Of a stretch of DNA of 64,000 nucleotides, positions 42,559 to 50,899 are shown one piece after another. The notes below the pieces were generated by a model that did not search any database, was not told the DNA's origin, and was given only the letters and a program-made list of their open reading frames with translations. The position numbers and the translations under genes were made by a program. How positions within the stretch are numbered: the first letter of the stretch is position 1; the number at the start of each line of letters is the position of its first letter. Source of the stretch: Lachnospiraceae bacterium (lineage in GTDB: Bacteria > Bacillota > Clostridia > Lachnospirales > Lachnospiraceae); contig CABJAM010000002.1 in the NCBI GenBank assembly GCA_902363555.1, positions 558,001-622,000 of the forward strand, in the 5' to 3' direction.

Positions 42559-43494
42559 ATGGCCATCAAACAAAATTTTCATTTCAACTCCAGTAATGGC
42601 ATACATAAGATTAATGGCTACCGCTGGATGCCGGACAATGAGCCATATAAGGGCATTGTCCAGATCGTCCACGGGATGGTGGAATTTATCGACCGCTATG
42701 ACGCCTTCGCACGCTACCTGTGTGATAACGGTTATATTGTCGTCGGCGAGGACCACCTGGGCCATGGAGATTCCGTAAATAACGAAAGCGAATGGGGTTA
42801 TTTTGCAGACTCCGACGGCTTCAATCATATTATTAATGATCTTCACAACCTGCATACGAAGCAGGCCAGGGAATTTCCCCAGCTCCCCTACTTTTTCCTC
42901 GGGCACAGCATGGGGTCGTTTTTGACCCGTATTTATATCAGCCGTTACGGCGATCAGCTCACCGGCGCCATTATCATGGGTACCGGCAACCAGCCGCCGA
43001 TCGTGGCCATGGGCGGTAAAATCATTGCCAGCATTATCGCCCTGTTTAAAGGCGATAAATACCGTTCCAAATTTGTCAATAACATGGCATTCGGCGCATA
43101 TAATAAGCGTTTTAAACCGGCACGCACGCCCAATGACTGGCTCACGAAGGATGAAGCCATTGTGGACGCCTATCTGAAGGACCCTCGATGCACCTTTATA
43201 TTTACCCTGAGCGCTTACAAAGAGCTGTTCGACGGCGTCATGTATGTGGGCAAAAAGTCCAATATTGCCCGGACTCCGAAAAATCTCCCGCTCCTTCTGA
43301 CCTCCGGCGCCCAGGACCCGGTGGGCGGCTTTGGCAAGGGCGTTATCCATGTTTATGATATGTATAAGGCGGCCGGGATCGACGACGTTTCCATCAAGCT
43401 TTATGAAAATGACCGCCATGAAATCCTTAATGAGACGGACCGACAGCAGGTTTATGCCGATATACTGGCGTGGCTTGTGCGCAATACGCACTGA
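42559..43494 (+). CDS. Alpha/beta hydrolase, monoglyceride lipase/lysophospholipase type
   Basis: 311 aa. The nucleophile elbow is GHSMGS; the acid Asp is in SGAQDPVG and the His in NDRHEILNE. EDHLGHGDS is typical of the Hydrolase_4 group. No signal peptide. GGAGG precedes the ATG. It follows the HAD gene and is likely co-transcribed with the HD gene after it. Confidence 0.88.
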   Translation: MAIKQNFHFNSSNGIHKINGYRWMPDNEPYKGIVQIVHGMVEFIDRYDAFARYLCDNGYIVVGEDHLGHGDSVNNESEWGYFADSDGFNHIINDLHNLHTKQAREFPQLPYFFLGHSMGSFLTRIYISRYGDQLTGAIIMGTGNQPPIVAMGGKIIASIIALFKGDKYRSKFVNNMAFGAYNKRFKPARTPNDWLTKDEAIVDAYLKDPRCTFIFTLSAYKELFDGVMYVGKKSNIARTPKNLPLLLTSGAQDPVGGFGKGVIHVYDMYKAAGIDDVSIKLYENDRHEILNETDRQQVYADILAWLVRNTH

Positions 43495-43513
43495 TGAAGC
43501 GCTGGTGACAGGC

Positions 43514-43987
43514 ATGGAAACATCGCAAACGAACATAGACACGCAAAAAGAAAAAGAAGCTTTGCTCGCGGCTGCCATCGACTTTGCCACAAAGGCTCAT
43601 GCCGGTCAGACCGACAAAGCCGGCAAGCCGTACATCACCCACCCTCAGAGAGTTATGGCGCATGTGTCCACCATCGAGGAGAAAATCACCGCGATCCTCC
43701 ATGATGTGCTGGAGGATACGGATTATACCGTCGGGAACCTGGAAAAGGAGCTGCATTTGCCTGATCCGATTCGGACAGCGCTCCTTCTGCTTACCCGAAC
43801 TTCAGACGTGGATTATATGGATTACGTCAAAAAGCTTTCGGCCAACCCGCTGGCCGCCGCCGTCAAGCGGGTGGACCTGCACGATAATATGGACCTGTCG
43901 CGGCTGCCCGGAGTAACGCCCAGGGATCTTGCTCGGCAGGAAAAGTACAAGCGGGCGTTAGCGCTGCTCGACAGTGCAGACGCGTAG
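43514..43987 (+). CDS. HD-domain protein (RelA/SpoT-hydrolase-like, short)
   Basis: 157 aa from ATG 43514. Metal-binding residues are visible as His in YITHPQRV, HD in ILHDVLEDTD, and Asp in VKRVDLHDN. The pattern (AHAGQTDKAGKPYITHP) resembles the SpoT/MESH1-type ppGpp hydrolase domain without a synthetase. The ribosome site is weak (GGTGA), suggesting translation coupled to the lipase gene. Confidence 0.85.
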   Translation: METSQTNIDTQKEKEALLAAAIDFATKAHAGQTDKAGKPYITHPQRVMAHVSTIEEKITAILHDVLEDTDYTVGNLEKELHLPDPIRTALLLLTRTSDVDYMDYVKKLSANPLAAAVKRVDLHDNMDLSRLPGVTPRDLARQEKYKRALALLDSADA

Positions 43988-44032
43988 GGGTCGCGCGCGG
44001 GCGTCAGCGCTGCCCGACAACATGCATAAATA

Positions 44033-44099
44033 GAAGCCGCCATTTACAGAGCATCAGACGTCACTAACCGACGTCAGGTACGCTGTAAACAGCGGCTTT
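44033..44099. terminator. Bidirectional terminator between HD and sirtuin genes
   Basis: GAAGCCGC (44033-44040) with inner TTTACAG and GACGTC segments pairs with GACGTC, CTGTAAA and GCGGCTT, followed by TTTTTTCG. Confidence 0.85.
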
Positions 44100-44109
44100 T
44101 TTCGTGATA

Positions 44110-44856
44110 TTACAGTGTTTCCAGCAGCGCCACTGCTTCCTTTAGAACCTTGCCAATGCTGTCGTGAATGAGCAGATTGGCATACCGGTCGTAGGAAGTG
44201 GTGCTTTTATTTATGAGGACCAGCCGTTTTCCGTTATAATAGCTTACAAAGCTGGCGGCCGGATAAACATTAAGTGACGTGCCGCCCACAATGAGCATGT
44301 CCGCAGCTTCGATGGCTTTAACACTTTTCTCAATGGTCCGGCTATCCAGCGATTCCTCGTATAAAACCACATCCGGCTTGATAATGCCGCCGCACTGATC
44401 ACAATGGGGCACGCCCTCCATGGCCATCAGCTCATCCAAAGAAAAAGCTTTGCCGCACTTCGTGCAATAATTGCGATGAATGCTGCCATGGACCTCGTAG
44501 ACGGTCCGGCTGCCCGCAGCCTGGTGCAGTCCGTCAATATTCTGTGTCACAACAGCGGTCAGTTTTCCCATAGCTTCCAGCTTTGCCAGCGCCTTATGCG
44601 CCTCATTGGGCCGGGCCTCCCGGTAAACCATGGTCGAACGGTAAAAATCATAAAAGGTCTTTGTATTTCTCATAAAATACGTATGCGACAAAATTTCCTC
44701 CGGCGGGCAGCCAAAGCTGTTGATCGTGTTATAAATGCCCTGCTCACTGCGAAAATCGGGGATACCGCTTTCCGTAGACACACCGGCGCCCCCGAAAAAC
44801 GCAACCTTTCGGCTCTCCTTCAGCATCCGGGCCAACGTTTCAATTTCCTGTGACAT
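44110..44856 (-). CDS. cobB: NAD-dependent protein deacylase (sirtuin)
   Basis: 248 aa. It removes acyl groups from lysines using NAD+. GAGVSTESGIPDFRS and TQNIDGLHQAAG form the NAD site, the catalytic His is in EVHGSIHRNYC, and the zinc is held by CTKC and CDQC. Length is standard. Confidence 0.95.
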   Translation of the reverse strand: MSQEIETLARMLKESRKVAFFGGAGVSTESGIPDFRSEQGIYNTINSFGCPPEEILSHTYFMRNTKTFYDFYRSTMVYREARPNEAHKALAKLEAMGKLTAVVTQNIDGLHQAAGSRTVYEVHGSIHRNYCTKCGKAFSLDELMAMEGVPHCDQCGGIIKPDVVLYEESLDSRTIEKSVKAIEAADMLIVGGTSLNVYPAASFVSYYNGKRLVLINKSTTSYDRYANLLIHDSIGKVLKEAVALLETL

Positions 44857-44881
44857 TATCCTCAGCTCCTTTTCATTTTGC

Positions 44882-44945
44882 GTAACAGTTCAGAAGGGTC
44901 AGACTATTACCAGCTTGTAATAGTTCAGCCTGTCTGAACTGTTAA
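44882..44945. repeat. Two 29-bp palindromes back to back
   Basis: The units are 44882-44910 and 44917-44945, separated by 6 bp. Their outer ends are GTAACAGTTCAGA and TCTGAACTGTTAA, so the pair forms a 64-bp element with inverted ends. Confidence 0.75.
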
Positions 44946-44951
44946 ACCAGC

Positions 44952-46076
44952 TTATTTTAGCTTTAATAAATTTTTCAGACCACGGATTGCCACAAATGGC
45001 CATTTGTGTTCCATGTCCTTTAAATTGATCCCGGCAGCCTCCAGCAATGTTTTGTCCTCGATCTGCCGGTACGTTTTATAGGCCGCATCCACATTGCCAA
45101 TCATAAAATAGACGACACCCTTCATCATAAGATAGCTCTCGTCTCCGGAAATATCATAGCTTTGAGTATAGTATTCCAGCGCTCCCTCATAATTTCCATA
45201 AGCGGCAAGAAGATTCGCCTTTAGCGCCATCAGGTCCGCACCGTCCGGCTCCAGGGCAAGAGCCTTGTTGATCGCCTTAAGGCCATCCCGAATAAAGCCA
45301 AGCTGCTCGTCGGCCATGGCTTCATAATAGTATCCGTCAGCATATTTTGCACCGAAGGTCTGCGCCAGCCGGGCATACTCCTTTAATGTCTTTATTTCGC
45401 CAATATGCTCACATCCGTCGCTCATTAAACGGGCCGCGTATGTCTCGCAGCAGTCGATGCAAAATTCATATCGGGCAAGCGAGGCATTTCGTGTGGCCGG
45501 ACGGGTCTGGCTCCCCGCGCGGTTCAGCCCGGCGCGGTCGATTTTCGCATCATAAAGGGCATAACGCACCGGCGTTCCGGCAATATCTGTGCGTGACACC
45601 AGCTCCAGCACCCGGTCATGGCAGGAATCGTCCTCCTCGATCACCTTATAATGCTTTTCCCGAAACAAATCTTCTGCTGACGAAAACACCCGGTCCGCAG
45701 GAATATGGCGCTCCGGAGCCAGCAATACCGCATCCAGCGCCTGCGCTTCAATATTACCTTCAAGAAACAGAGAAGGATGCAAAACACGGCGGTGTATTTT
45801 CGCCGCCCGATACCAGCCGCAAATATACATTCCGGATGCGCTGGCTTCGTCTGAGCTGCCCTGTGCCGCCTCCAGCCCGCCGCATACAAACACAACAGGA
45901 ACGTCCTCGATCCAGTCCGTCAGTACCGTACATTCATAAAAGTCCTCCAGATCCGCAGCACTGGCACAGCCACAGGACCGCGGGCGGCTGATGGCATAGC
46001 ACATCCCGCCGAAGTCGAAAAACTCATTCATCCTCAGCGTCGCCGTATCCTCAATTTTTACTGCCATGATCGCCAT
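44952..46076 (-). CDS. TPR-containing protein of unknown function
   Basis: About 374 aa. Not recognised as a named family. The N-terminal half is cysteine-containing and irregular (GMCYAISRPRSCGCA). The C-terminal part (about 235-365) has three tetratricopeptide-like repeats (ADGYYYEAMADEQLGFIRDG; LKANLLAAYGNYEGALEYYT), suggesting protein binding. There is no signal peptide or membrane segment. Starts at 46082, 46076 and 46067 are all near a GGGGGG site; 46076 is best spaced. Confidence 0.7.
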   Translation of the reverse strand: MAIMAVKIEDTATLRMNEFFDFGGMCYAISRPRSCGCASAADLEDFYECTVLTDWIEDVPVVFVCGGLEAAQGSSDEASASGMYICGWYRAAKIHRRVLHPSLFLEGNIEAQALDAVLLAPERHIPADRVFSSAEDLFREKHYKVIEEDDSCHDRVLELVSRTDIAGTPVRYALYDAKIDRAGLNRAGSQTRPATRNASLARYEFCIDCCETYAARLMSDGCEHIGEIKTLKEYARLAQTFGAKYADGYYYEAMADEQLGFIRDGLKAINKALALEPDGADLMALKANLLAAYGNYEGALEYYTQSYDISGDESYLMMKGVVYFMIGNVDAAYKTYRQIEDKTLLEAAGINLKDMEHKWPFVAIRGLKNLLKLK

Positions 46077-46190
46077 ATGCATCCCCCCTGTCCGCAGTAA
46101 ATACTTTCATTCATAACTTACATGATAGAGCATTTTTTATATCCGGTCAACATCTAACCGTTGATTCTGTGAATTTAAAGTCGGGTAGAC

Positions 46191-46219
46191 ATAACAGTTC
46201 GGCCCCTCTGAACTGTTAC
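46191..46219. repeat. 29-bp intergenic palindrome
   Basis: ATAACAGTTCGGCC to CTGAACTGTTAC. Flanking GTCGGG...CCCCGAC extends the stem. It lies between the TPR gene and the toxin-antitoxin locus. Confidence 0.75.
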
Positions 46220-46272
46220 GGGATATGTCTCCCCGACCCTTATAACAGGCGGCCAAAAATAAAAAGAAGCTA

Positions 46273-46301
46273 TTGACTTTTTCCAGAAAGTGGCCTATTA
46301 T
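46273..46301 (+). promoter_or_regulatory. Promoter of the antitoxin RNA
   Basis: TTGACT (46273-46278), a 17-bp spacer, TATTAT (46296-46301); the overlapping TATAAT at 46299-46304 is an alternative. It points toward the terminator at 46347-46380. Confidence 0.78.
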
Positions 46302-46307
46302 AATCTT

Positions 46308-46380
46308 AGCCAAACAAATGCTGGAAAAGTTCATAAGGAACAAAACGAAAAACCCCGGAGTTGCCGCTCTGGGGTTTTTC
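46308..46380 (+). ncRNA. Putative type I antitoxin RNA (par RNAII-like)
   Basis: About 70 nt from the predicted start to the terminator. It contains GTTCATAAGGAAC (46329-46341), an exact direct repeat of 46506-46518. In the RNA this is perfectly complementary to the toxin mRNA across its start codon (GTTCCTTATGAAC). Its terminator stem is also complementary to the toxin mRNA end. No open reading frame of note. Expression is inferred. Confidence 0.7.
46347..46380. terminator. Shared bidirectional terminator of the toxin-antitoxin locus
   Basis: GAAAAACCCCGGAG (46347-46360) pairs with CTCTGGGGTTTTTC (46367-46380), a 14-bp stem with one G-T pair and a 6-nt loop. It has T-runs in both directions. 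Confidence 0.9.
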
Positions 46381-46421
46381 TTGCTCTTTAAGGTGAGCTA
46401 CTCCGTTTAGGCTGTTGCTGC

Positions 46422-46511
46422 CTATTCATCTCCGTCCAGCCACTTGCATATGTAGTAGCCAACCACACTTGCTATGACAGAGACAACAAATGCCAGAATA
46501 ATATCGTTCAT
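46422..46511 (-). CDS. Small hydrophobic peptide, Fst-like type I toxin candidate
   Basis: 29 aa. A short N-terminus (MNDII), one membrane helix (LAFVVSVIASVVGYY), and a charged C-terminal tail (CKWLDGDE), the layout of Fst/Ldr-type membrane toxins. The ribosome site AAAGGAGGTGAG is excellent but can be hidden: CCTCC sits 8 nt before GGAGG in the mRNA, a short sequestering hairpin. The 3' end of the transcript is the shared terminator at 46347-46380. It lies convergent to the antitoxin RNA. Confidence 0.75.
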   Translation of the reverse strand: MNDIILAFVVSVIASVVGYYICKWLDGDE

Positions 46512-46554
46512 AAGGAACTCACCTCCTTTCTGCTGGAGGTTCGACAGCATATTT

Positions 46555-46563
46555 ATCATATCA
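46555..46563 (-). promoter_or_regulatory. Extended -10 promoter of the toxin gene
   Basis: On the minus strand TGATATGAT (an extended TGn plus TATGAT). No good -35 box is seen (TAGAAA at the expected place). The transcript would begin near 46548, giving an mRNA of about 200 nt. Confidence 0.5.
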
Positions 46564-46624
46564 CAGCGTTTCGATACTTTCTACCACTTTTCAGACCCAT
46601 TTCTCAATCAAACATTCATAAACC

Positions 46625-46653
46625 GTAACAGTTCAGACAGGCTGAACTATTAC
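46625..46653. repeat. 29-bp intergenic palindrome
   Basis: GTAACAGTTCAGAC...GGCTGAACTATTAC, the closest match to the family consensus. Confidence 0.8.
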
Positions 46654-46690
46654 AAATTTAAATTTTCTATTCACGATGGCAATGGAAGCC

Positions 46691-46724
46691 GTTACTGTTC
46701 ACTGGCAGGCCAGTAAACAGTAAC
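46691..46724. repeat. 34-bp palindrome (GTTACTGTT type)
   Basis: GTTACTGTTCACTGGC pairs with GCCAGTAAACAGTAAC. It is a variant of the palindrome family and runs into the hairpin repeat at 46716-46771. Confidence 0.7.
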
Positions 46725-46771
46725 TTCGCCGGCCCATTTGAAGTCGCCTGCGGCGAGGGGCCGGCTTATTG
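46716..46771. repeat. 56-bp GC-rich hairpin repeat, copy 2
   Basis: AACAGTAACTTCGCCGGCCC ... GGGGCCGGCTTATTG. Six differences from 36205-36260; the hairpin arms are conserved. A further hairpin, CCACTCA-gcgtag-TGAGTGG, follows near 46796. Confidence 0.8.
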
Positions 46772-46860
46772 GCTGAATTTACACTCCGTTCCCAGCCACT
46801 CAGCGTAGTGAGTGGCGTGGGTGTGAACAGTAACTGGAAGCCTTCTAAGAATTGTAGCAC

Positions 46861-46890
46861 TTGACTTCCCCCGCACATCTATTGTAAAAT
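46861..46890 (+). promoter_or_regulatory. Cyclophilin promoter
   Basis: TTGACT (46861-46866), an 18-bp spacer, TAAAAT (46885-46890). Confidence 0.65.
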
Positions 46891-46929
46891 CAGTACATGA
46901 CTTATTCAGCAGAAAGGAAGTAAATTCAA

Positions 46930-47451
46930 ATGGCACAGAACCCAATTGTTACCATTACTATGGAAAACGGCGACGTTATGAAAGCCGAATTATATCCGGA
47001 AATTGCTCCGAATACCGTTAATAATTTTATTTCACTCATTAAGAAGGGTTACTATGATGGGATCATTTTCCATCGTGTGATCAATGGCTTTATGATCCAG
47101 GGCGGCTGCCCGGACGGCACCGGCATGGGCGGACCAGGTTACAGCATCCGCGGCGAATTTAAAAACAATGGCTTTTCAAACCAGTTAAAGCATACTCCGG
47201 GTGTTCTCTCCATGGCGCGCACAATGATGCCCAACAGCGCCGGCTCCCAGTTCTTTATCATGCATCAGACCTCTCCTCACCTGGACGGCGAATACGCCGG
47301 CTTCGGTAAAGTGATCGAAGGCCTGGACATTGTGGACAAGATTGCCACAACGAAAACGGACCGCAGCGACCGCCCGGTAGAAACACAGCGCATTGCCACA
47401 ATGACTGTGGATACCTTTGGCGTGGAATATCCGGAACCGGAAACGATGTAA
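46930..47451 (+). CDS. ppiB: Peptidyl-prolyl cis-trans isomerase, cyclophilin type
   Basis: A 173-aa cytosolic cyclophilin that speeds proline isomerisation in folding. The catalytic Arg is in FHRVINGFMIQGG, with GSQFFIMHQTSPHLDGEYAG further on. AAAGGAAG precedes the ATG. It is a single-gene transcript. Confidence 0.96.
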   Translation: MAQNPIVTITMENGDVMKAELYPEIAPNTVNNFISLIKKGYYDGIIFHRVINGFMIQGGCPDGTGMGGPGYSIRGEFKNNGFSNQLKHTPGVLSMARTMMPNSAGSQFFIMHQTSPHLDGEYAGFGKVIEGLDIVDKIATTKTDRSDRPVETQRIATMTVDTFGVEYPEPETM

Positions 47452-47462
47452 ATGCAACATAA

Positions 47463-47511
47463 CGGCGGCTGTGCCCGTCCTGATTCCTACCAGGAGCCGG
47501 CACAGCCGCCG
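47463..47511. terminator. Terminator after ppiB
   Basis: CGGCGGCTGTGCC (47463-47475) pairs with GGCACAGCCGCCG (47499-47511), with an inner TCCTG/CAGGA stem; CATTTT follows. Confidence 0.82.
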
Positions 47512-47548
47512 CATTTTAATTACCATTGTACATGCTTAAGGTTATCTG

Positions 47549-49105
47549 TCAATATCCGTTTTCTCTGCTGATAATACTTCCATCCATAGCATTGATCGTC
47601 ACCAGCGAATAATCTCCAAGCTGCTTACTGAAAACATCCCACACGGGAATAAGTGTATAATTTTCTTCATTATTTTTATTTTGAATACGCATCATTCCCA
47701 AAGTAATATAATCCACATCCAGAGACATCCCGCCTCTGAGCTGTTCGTCCTGCTTATAGCTTTCATAAGCCAGCCCTATGTGATTTTTTATAATTTCCTC
47801 AATAGCATTATAATCCATCAGCTTTACCTGATCGGCCAGTATTTCGCCCATGCTCATAGGATTGGACCAGATAAACGAACTCACCCCCAGATCATCCACT
47901 TCAAAAAGGATATATTCGTAATCATACGCAACCTTGCCGTCATTTTCTTCAGATGGCTGATAGGCAATGGGATTACCAGCCTGCGTCTGGGCAACACCGC
48001 CAACCGCATGTGTCATATAAATTTTATAGGACTCTATGCCTTCACCCAGCTCACCCGTTTCATAATTATACTCCACTAAAGGTATGATCTCACTGATGGC
48101 CAGATCCTGCCTGGCAATATCGTAGTCATCTAAAAATTCCATACACAGCGAAACAGCCTGTCCCTCAGTATATTTACATTTGTTCGTGGAAAAGGCATTT
48201 TCTATTTTTTCCTCGAAGTTCGCGTACGCACCCGTAACCTCCATATCCCGTTTCAGAGACTCCCGGCTGGCGGGGTAGCTGCTCCTTGTCTTATCTTCTT
48301 CTACGGACGTTTTTGTAAGGCTAAGGAAATAAAATGAAGCTTCTCTCTGAACACTGAGGGTGTAATCAATACCGTTGTCAGTGCAGCTCCCATAAATCGA
48401 CTCAAGCCCATTGACACCATACAGGTTTTTCCACTGGAAATCCGCGGGTTCCAGCACAACATCTGCTTTTGCCGGTGCCGCAGCCATTTCCGTTTCAACA
48501 ATCTTTATCTGCTCCTTTATCCATTCAAGTTGTTCTTCAGACACCCCCATTTCCAGGTTCTCATCATAAGACTGCTGCATCAACCGGATTTGCTCCATCA
48601 AATCTTCCTTTGTCTCCGGCATCTGCTCATAAGCAGTCCTCCCGTCGAAAAACTTATCGGCCAGAGCCTTGATCTGCTCCGCGCTTAAATCATTGCGCAC
48701 CACCACCGCAGACCCCAATTTATCCGCATTTGGCAGGATAATGGGAACATTCTCCGCAGTTACTTTTGTACTGCCGTCACCAACATTTTCAATCGAAACG
48801 ACAAAGCTGGCCGTTTCCGGAGCGCCGATGGACTGGCGCAGCGCCTCAGCCTTTGAAGTATCCCCACTGCCATCCAAAGTGCCCCCGGAAACAGTGTCTC
48901 CGGAAGCAGCATCATCAGCGTCCGGCGCGTCGGCTGCGCCGCCGTTACTGTCATCCTGGGCATACTGCTCAACCACTTTATTAATATCATCTTTTTGAGC
49001 AATCACATCGGTATCCGGTGTGGGCTGGCAGCCGGATAGTAATAAAATGGGCAGGCCTAACGCGATCATCCGCCTCAAATAGTTTTTAAGATTTGTCTTA
49101 TTCAA
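47549..49105 (-). CDS. Lipoprotein of the DUF6034 type, function unknown
   Basis: About 518 aa. The start is TTG 49105, 8 nt after AGGAGGAG; an in-frame extension to 49183 precedes this site. The signal peptide ends in a lipobox (LLLSGC), followed by an acidic Asp/Gly/Ser linker (about 40-80). The rest is a mixed alpha/beta extracellular domain with no motif I can name; the overall look fits the DUF6034 lipoproteins of Clostridia. It is a lone gene between terminators. Confidence 0.75.
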   Translation of the reverse strand: MNKTNLKNYLRRMIALGLPILLLSGCQPTPDTDVIAQKDDINKVVEQYAQDDSNGGAADAPDADDAASGDTVSGGTLDGSGDTSKAEALRQSIGAPETASFVVSIENVGDGSTKVTAENVPIILPNADKLGSAVVVRNDLSAEQIKALADKFFDGRTAYEQMPETKEDLMEQIRLMQQSYDENLEMGVSEEQLEWIKEQIKIVETEMAAAPAKADVVLEPADFQWKNLYGVNGLESIYGSCTDNGIDYTLSVQREASFYFLSLTKTSVEEDKTRSSYPASRESLKRDMEVTGAYANFEEKIENAFSTNKCKYTEGQAVSLCMEFLDDYDIARQDLAISEIIPLVEYNYETGELGEGIESYKIYMTHAVGGVAQTQAGNPIAYQPSEENDGKVAYDYEYILFEVDDLGVSSFIWSNPMSMGEILADQVKLMDYNAIEEIIKNHIGLAYESYKQDEQLRGGMSLDVDYITLGMMRIQNKNNEENYTLIPVWDVFSKQLGDYSLVTINAMDGSIISRENGY

Positions 49106-49200
49106 AATATCTCCTCCTGAATCCGTAATATATACAGATTTTAAAGGAGCGGCGTATCCAGATTGTTTCTGTAAGGTTTCCAAGATGTTTCCTTAAACAA

Positions 49201-49248
49201 AAACCGGCAGTATCCGAAGGCTTATGAACCTTCAGACACTGCCGGTTT
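49201..49248 (-). terminator. Terminator of the orphan binding-protein gene
   Basis: AAACCGGCAGT (49201-49211) pairs with ACTGCCGGTTT (49238-49248), with an inner GAAGG/CCTTC stem; TTTTTGTTT follows on the minus strand. Confidence 0.87.
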
Positions 49249-49255
49249 TTTATGT

Positions 49256-50899
49256 TCAATTTACGTTGACATTTACTTGATTGGCAGTATTTGCAGCTAC
49301 CCAGTCATCTAACTGCTGCTGAATATATGCCAAATATTCTTCCACACCGTTGTCTTTTAATTTCTTAATAAATTCATTGTAGTACTCTTCAGTATAAAGA
49401 CCGTTTGCAAATGTCGGACGGTATTCTTCGATCGTGTTTGTGATACCAGCGACCTGATTTTCAAAACCATCACTGTTGAAACTAAAACCGTTAAACTCGG
49501 AAACTGTTGCAGAAAGGTTGGCTGCTTCACACCGTTCTCTCAGGTCTGTGGCCTGGCCATTACGTACCTTTGCAAGGAAACCGTTACCTAAAATTGATGT
49601 TTCATCGCCAAGGTAATATCCGCAGCTATTTGCATCCTGTCCATCAAGGAAATCAATACTGCCATCTTCCATGGTCTGATAATGAACGCCTTCAACACCC
49701 CATGTCAGAAGATTTAATACTTCCGCATCCGTAAAGATCAGGTTCATAAATTTGACAGCAGCTTCCGGCTCCGTCGCTGTGGTAGGTACTGCCCAGCTAA
49801 ACTTACGGAAAGCACCGGTGCCCAGCATTGGATCATCTTCTAACTGGATCAATGTCATTGGATTCCCACATGTAGCAGAAACAGCAGCTTCTGCGTCCAT
49901 AGCGGTCTGCTTAAAATAACTGAATGCTGTACCGCCGGAAATTAAGGATTCGGCTGTTTCATCATAGCTGGCGCCATCTTTATATACCCAGCCATTATCA
50001 TACCATTGTTTAAAACGCAGACTGGTATCAATATATTCCTGTCTCAAATAGTTGTTCTGGATTGTGGTTCCATCGCCATCCATAATACCGATGAGAGAGT
50101 TATCGCCATCACCCAGACCGTCATATTTAACAAAATTGCCATCCGCATCGATCAGATAAGGAGCAGTAAGTATCTTCTTGGAACCGGTACCTACTGGAAC
50201 CATTTCCGGATGTAATTCTTTTACCTTTGCAAACAGAGCTTCCAAATCATTAGCTGTCTTGATGGTCGTCGGATCGATCCCGGTTTCCTCAAGAACGTCT
50301 GTCCGGCAGATTATGTTCAACGGTGTAGCTTTATCGCCATAAGATGTTACGGAATAAATCTTACCATCGATTGTTGTGGCATCCAGCCAGTTTTGAGGAA
50401 TAAGCTTCAGTATATCCTGGCCATACTGATTCAGAAGGTCAGTGATATCCATCAACTGTTTCTGAGAGCTCATGGAGTTAAAGTGTGCGGGTCCGCCGGG
50501 AAGCGTTACCATGAGATCCAGCTTTTCATTACTGGACATCATCAGGTTCACCTGCTGAATGTAGTTACCCATTTCAATTATGTTTAAATGAACAGTTGTG
50601 TTGATTCTTTCTTCTGTAATCGCGTTGATCGCATCTTCTACGGTCTCTTTATCTGTAGGAACCGTATTTAATGTCCAGAACATAACATTAATATCTGCGA
50701 GATCTTCATCTTCCCCATCATCTGCTGCTTCTGTCGGGGCCTGTGTGTCATCTGCGGCCATTGTTTCCTTTGTGTCCGCTGCCGGTGCCTTTGTCGCAGC
50801 CGGTGTATCGCTCTTTCCGCCTTCGGAATTACCGCAGGCTGCCAGTGAAAAAGCACATACCATTGCCAATAAAACCGCTAATACTCTTTTTAATTTCAT
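49256..50899 (-). CDS. Extracellular solute-binding lipoprotein (CUT1 LplA type), orphan
   Basis: 547 aa. The start ATG 50899 follows AAGGAGG. The signal peptide and lipobox (FSLAAC) precede a long Ala/Asp/Thr/Glu linker and a family-1-like binding domain (INVMFWTLNTVPTDKETVED). It resembles the 16119-17702 protein in length and type, but no permease or ATPase gene is next to it, and it has its own terminator. It may feed a permease pair encoded elsewhere. Confidence 0.9.
   Translation of the reverse strand: MKLKRVLAVLLAMVCAFSLAACGNSEGGKSDTPAATKAPAADTKETMAADDTQAPTEAADDGEDEDLADINVMFWTLNTVPTDKETVEDAINAITEERINTTVHLNIIEMGNYIQQVNLMMSSNEKLDLMVTLPGGPAHFNSMSSQKQLMDITDLLNQYGQDILKLIPQNWLDATTIDGKIYSVTSYGDKATPLNIICRTDVLEETGIDPTTIKTANDLEALFAKVKELHPEMVPVGTGSKKILTAPYLIDADGNFVKYDGLGDGDNSLIGIMDGDGTTIQNNYLRQEYIDTSLRFKQWYDNGWVYKDGASYDETAESLISGGTAFSYFKQTAMDAEAAVSATCGNPMTLIQLEDDPMLGTGAFRKFSWAVPTTATEPEAAVKFMNLIFTDAEVLNLLTWGVEGVHYQTMEDGSIDFLDGQDANSCGYYLGDETSILGNGFLAKVRNGQATDLRERCEAANLSATVSEFNGFSFNSDGFENQVAGITNTIEEYRPTFANGLYTEEYYNEFIKKLKDNGVEEYLAYIQQQLDDWVAANTANQVNVNVN

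Noticed and set aside
46137..46343. 68-codon minus-strand frame next to the toxin locus
   Set aside because: It spans a palindrome and the antitoxin promoter; no ribosome site.
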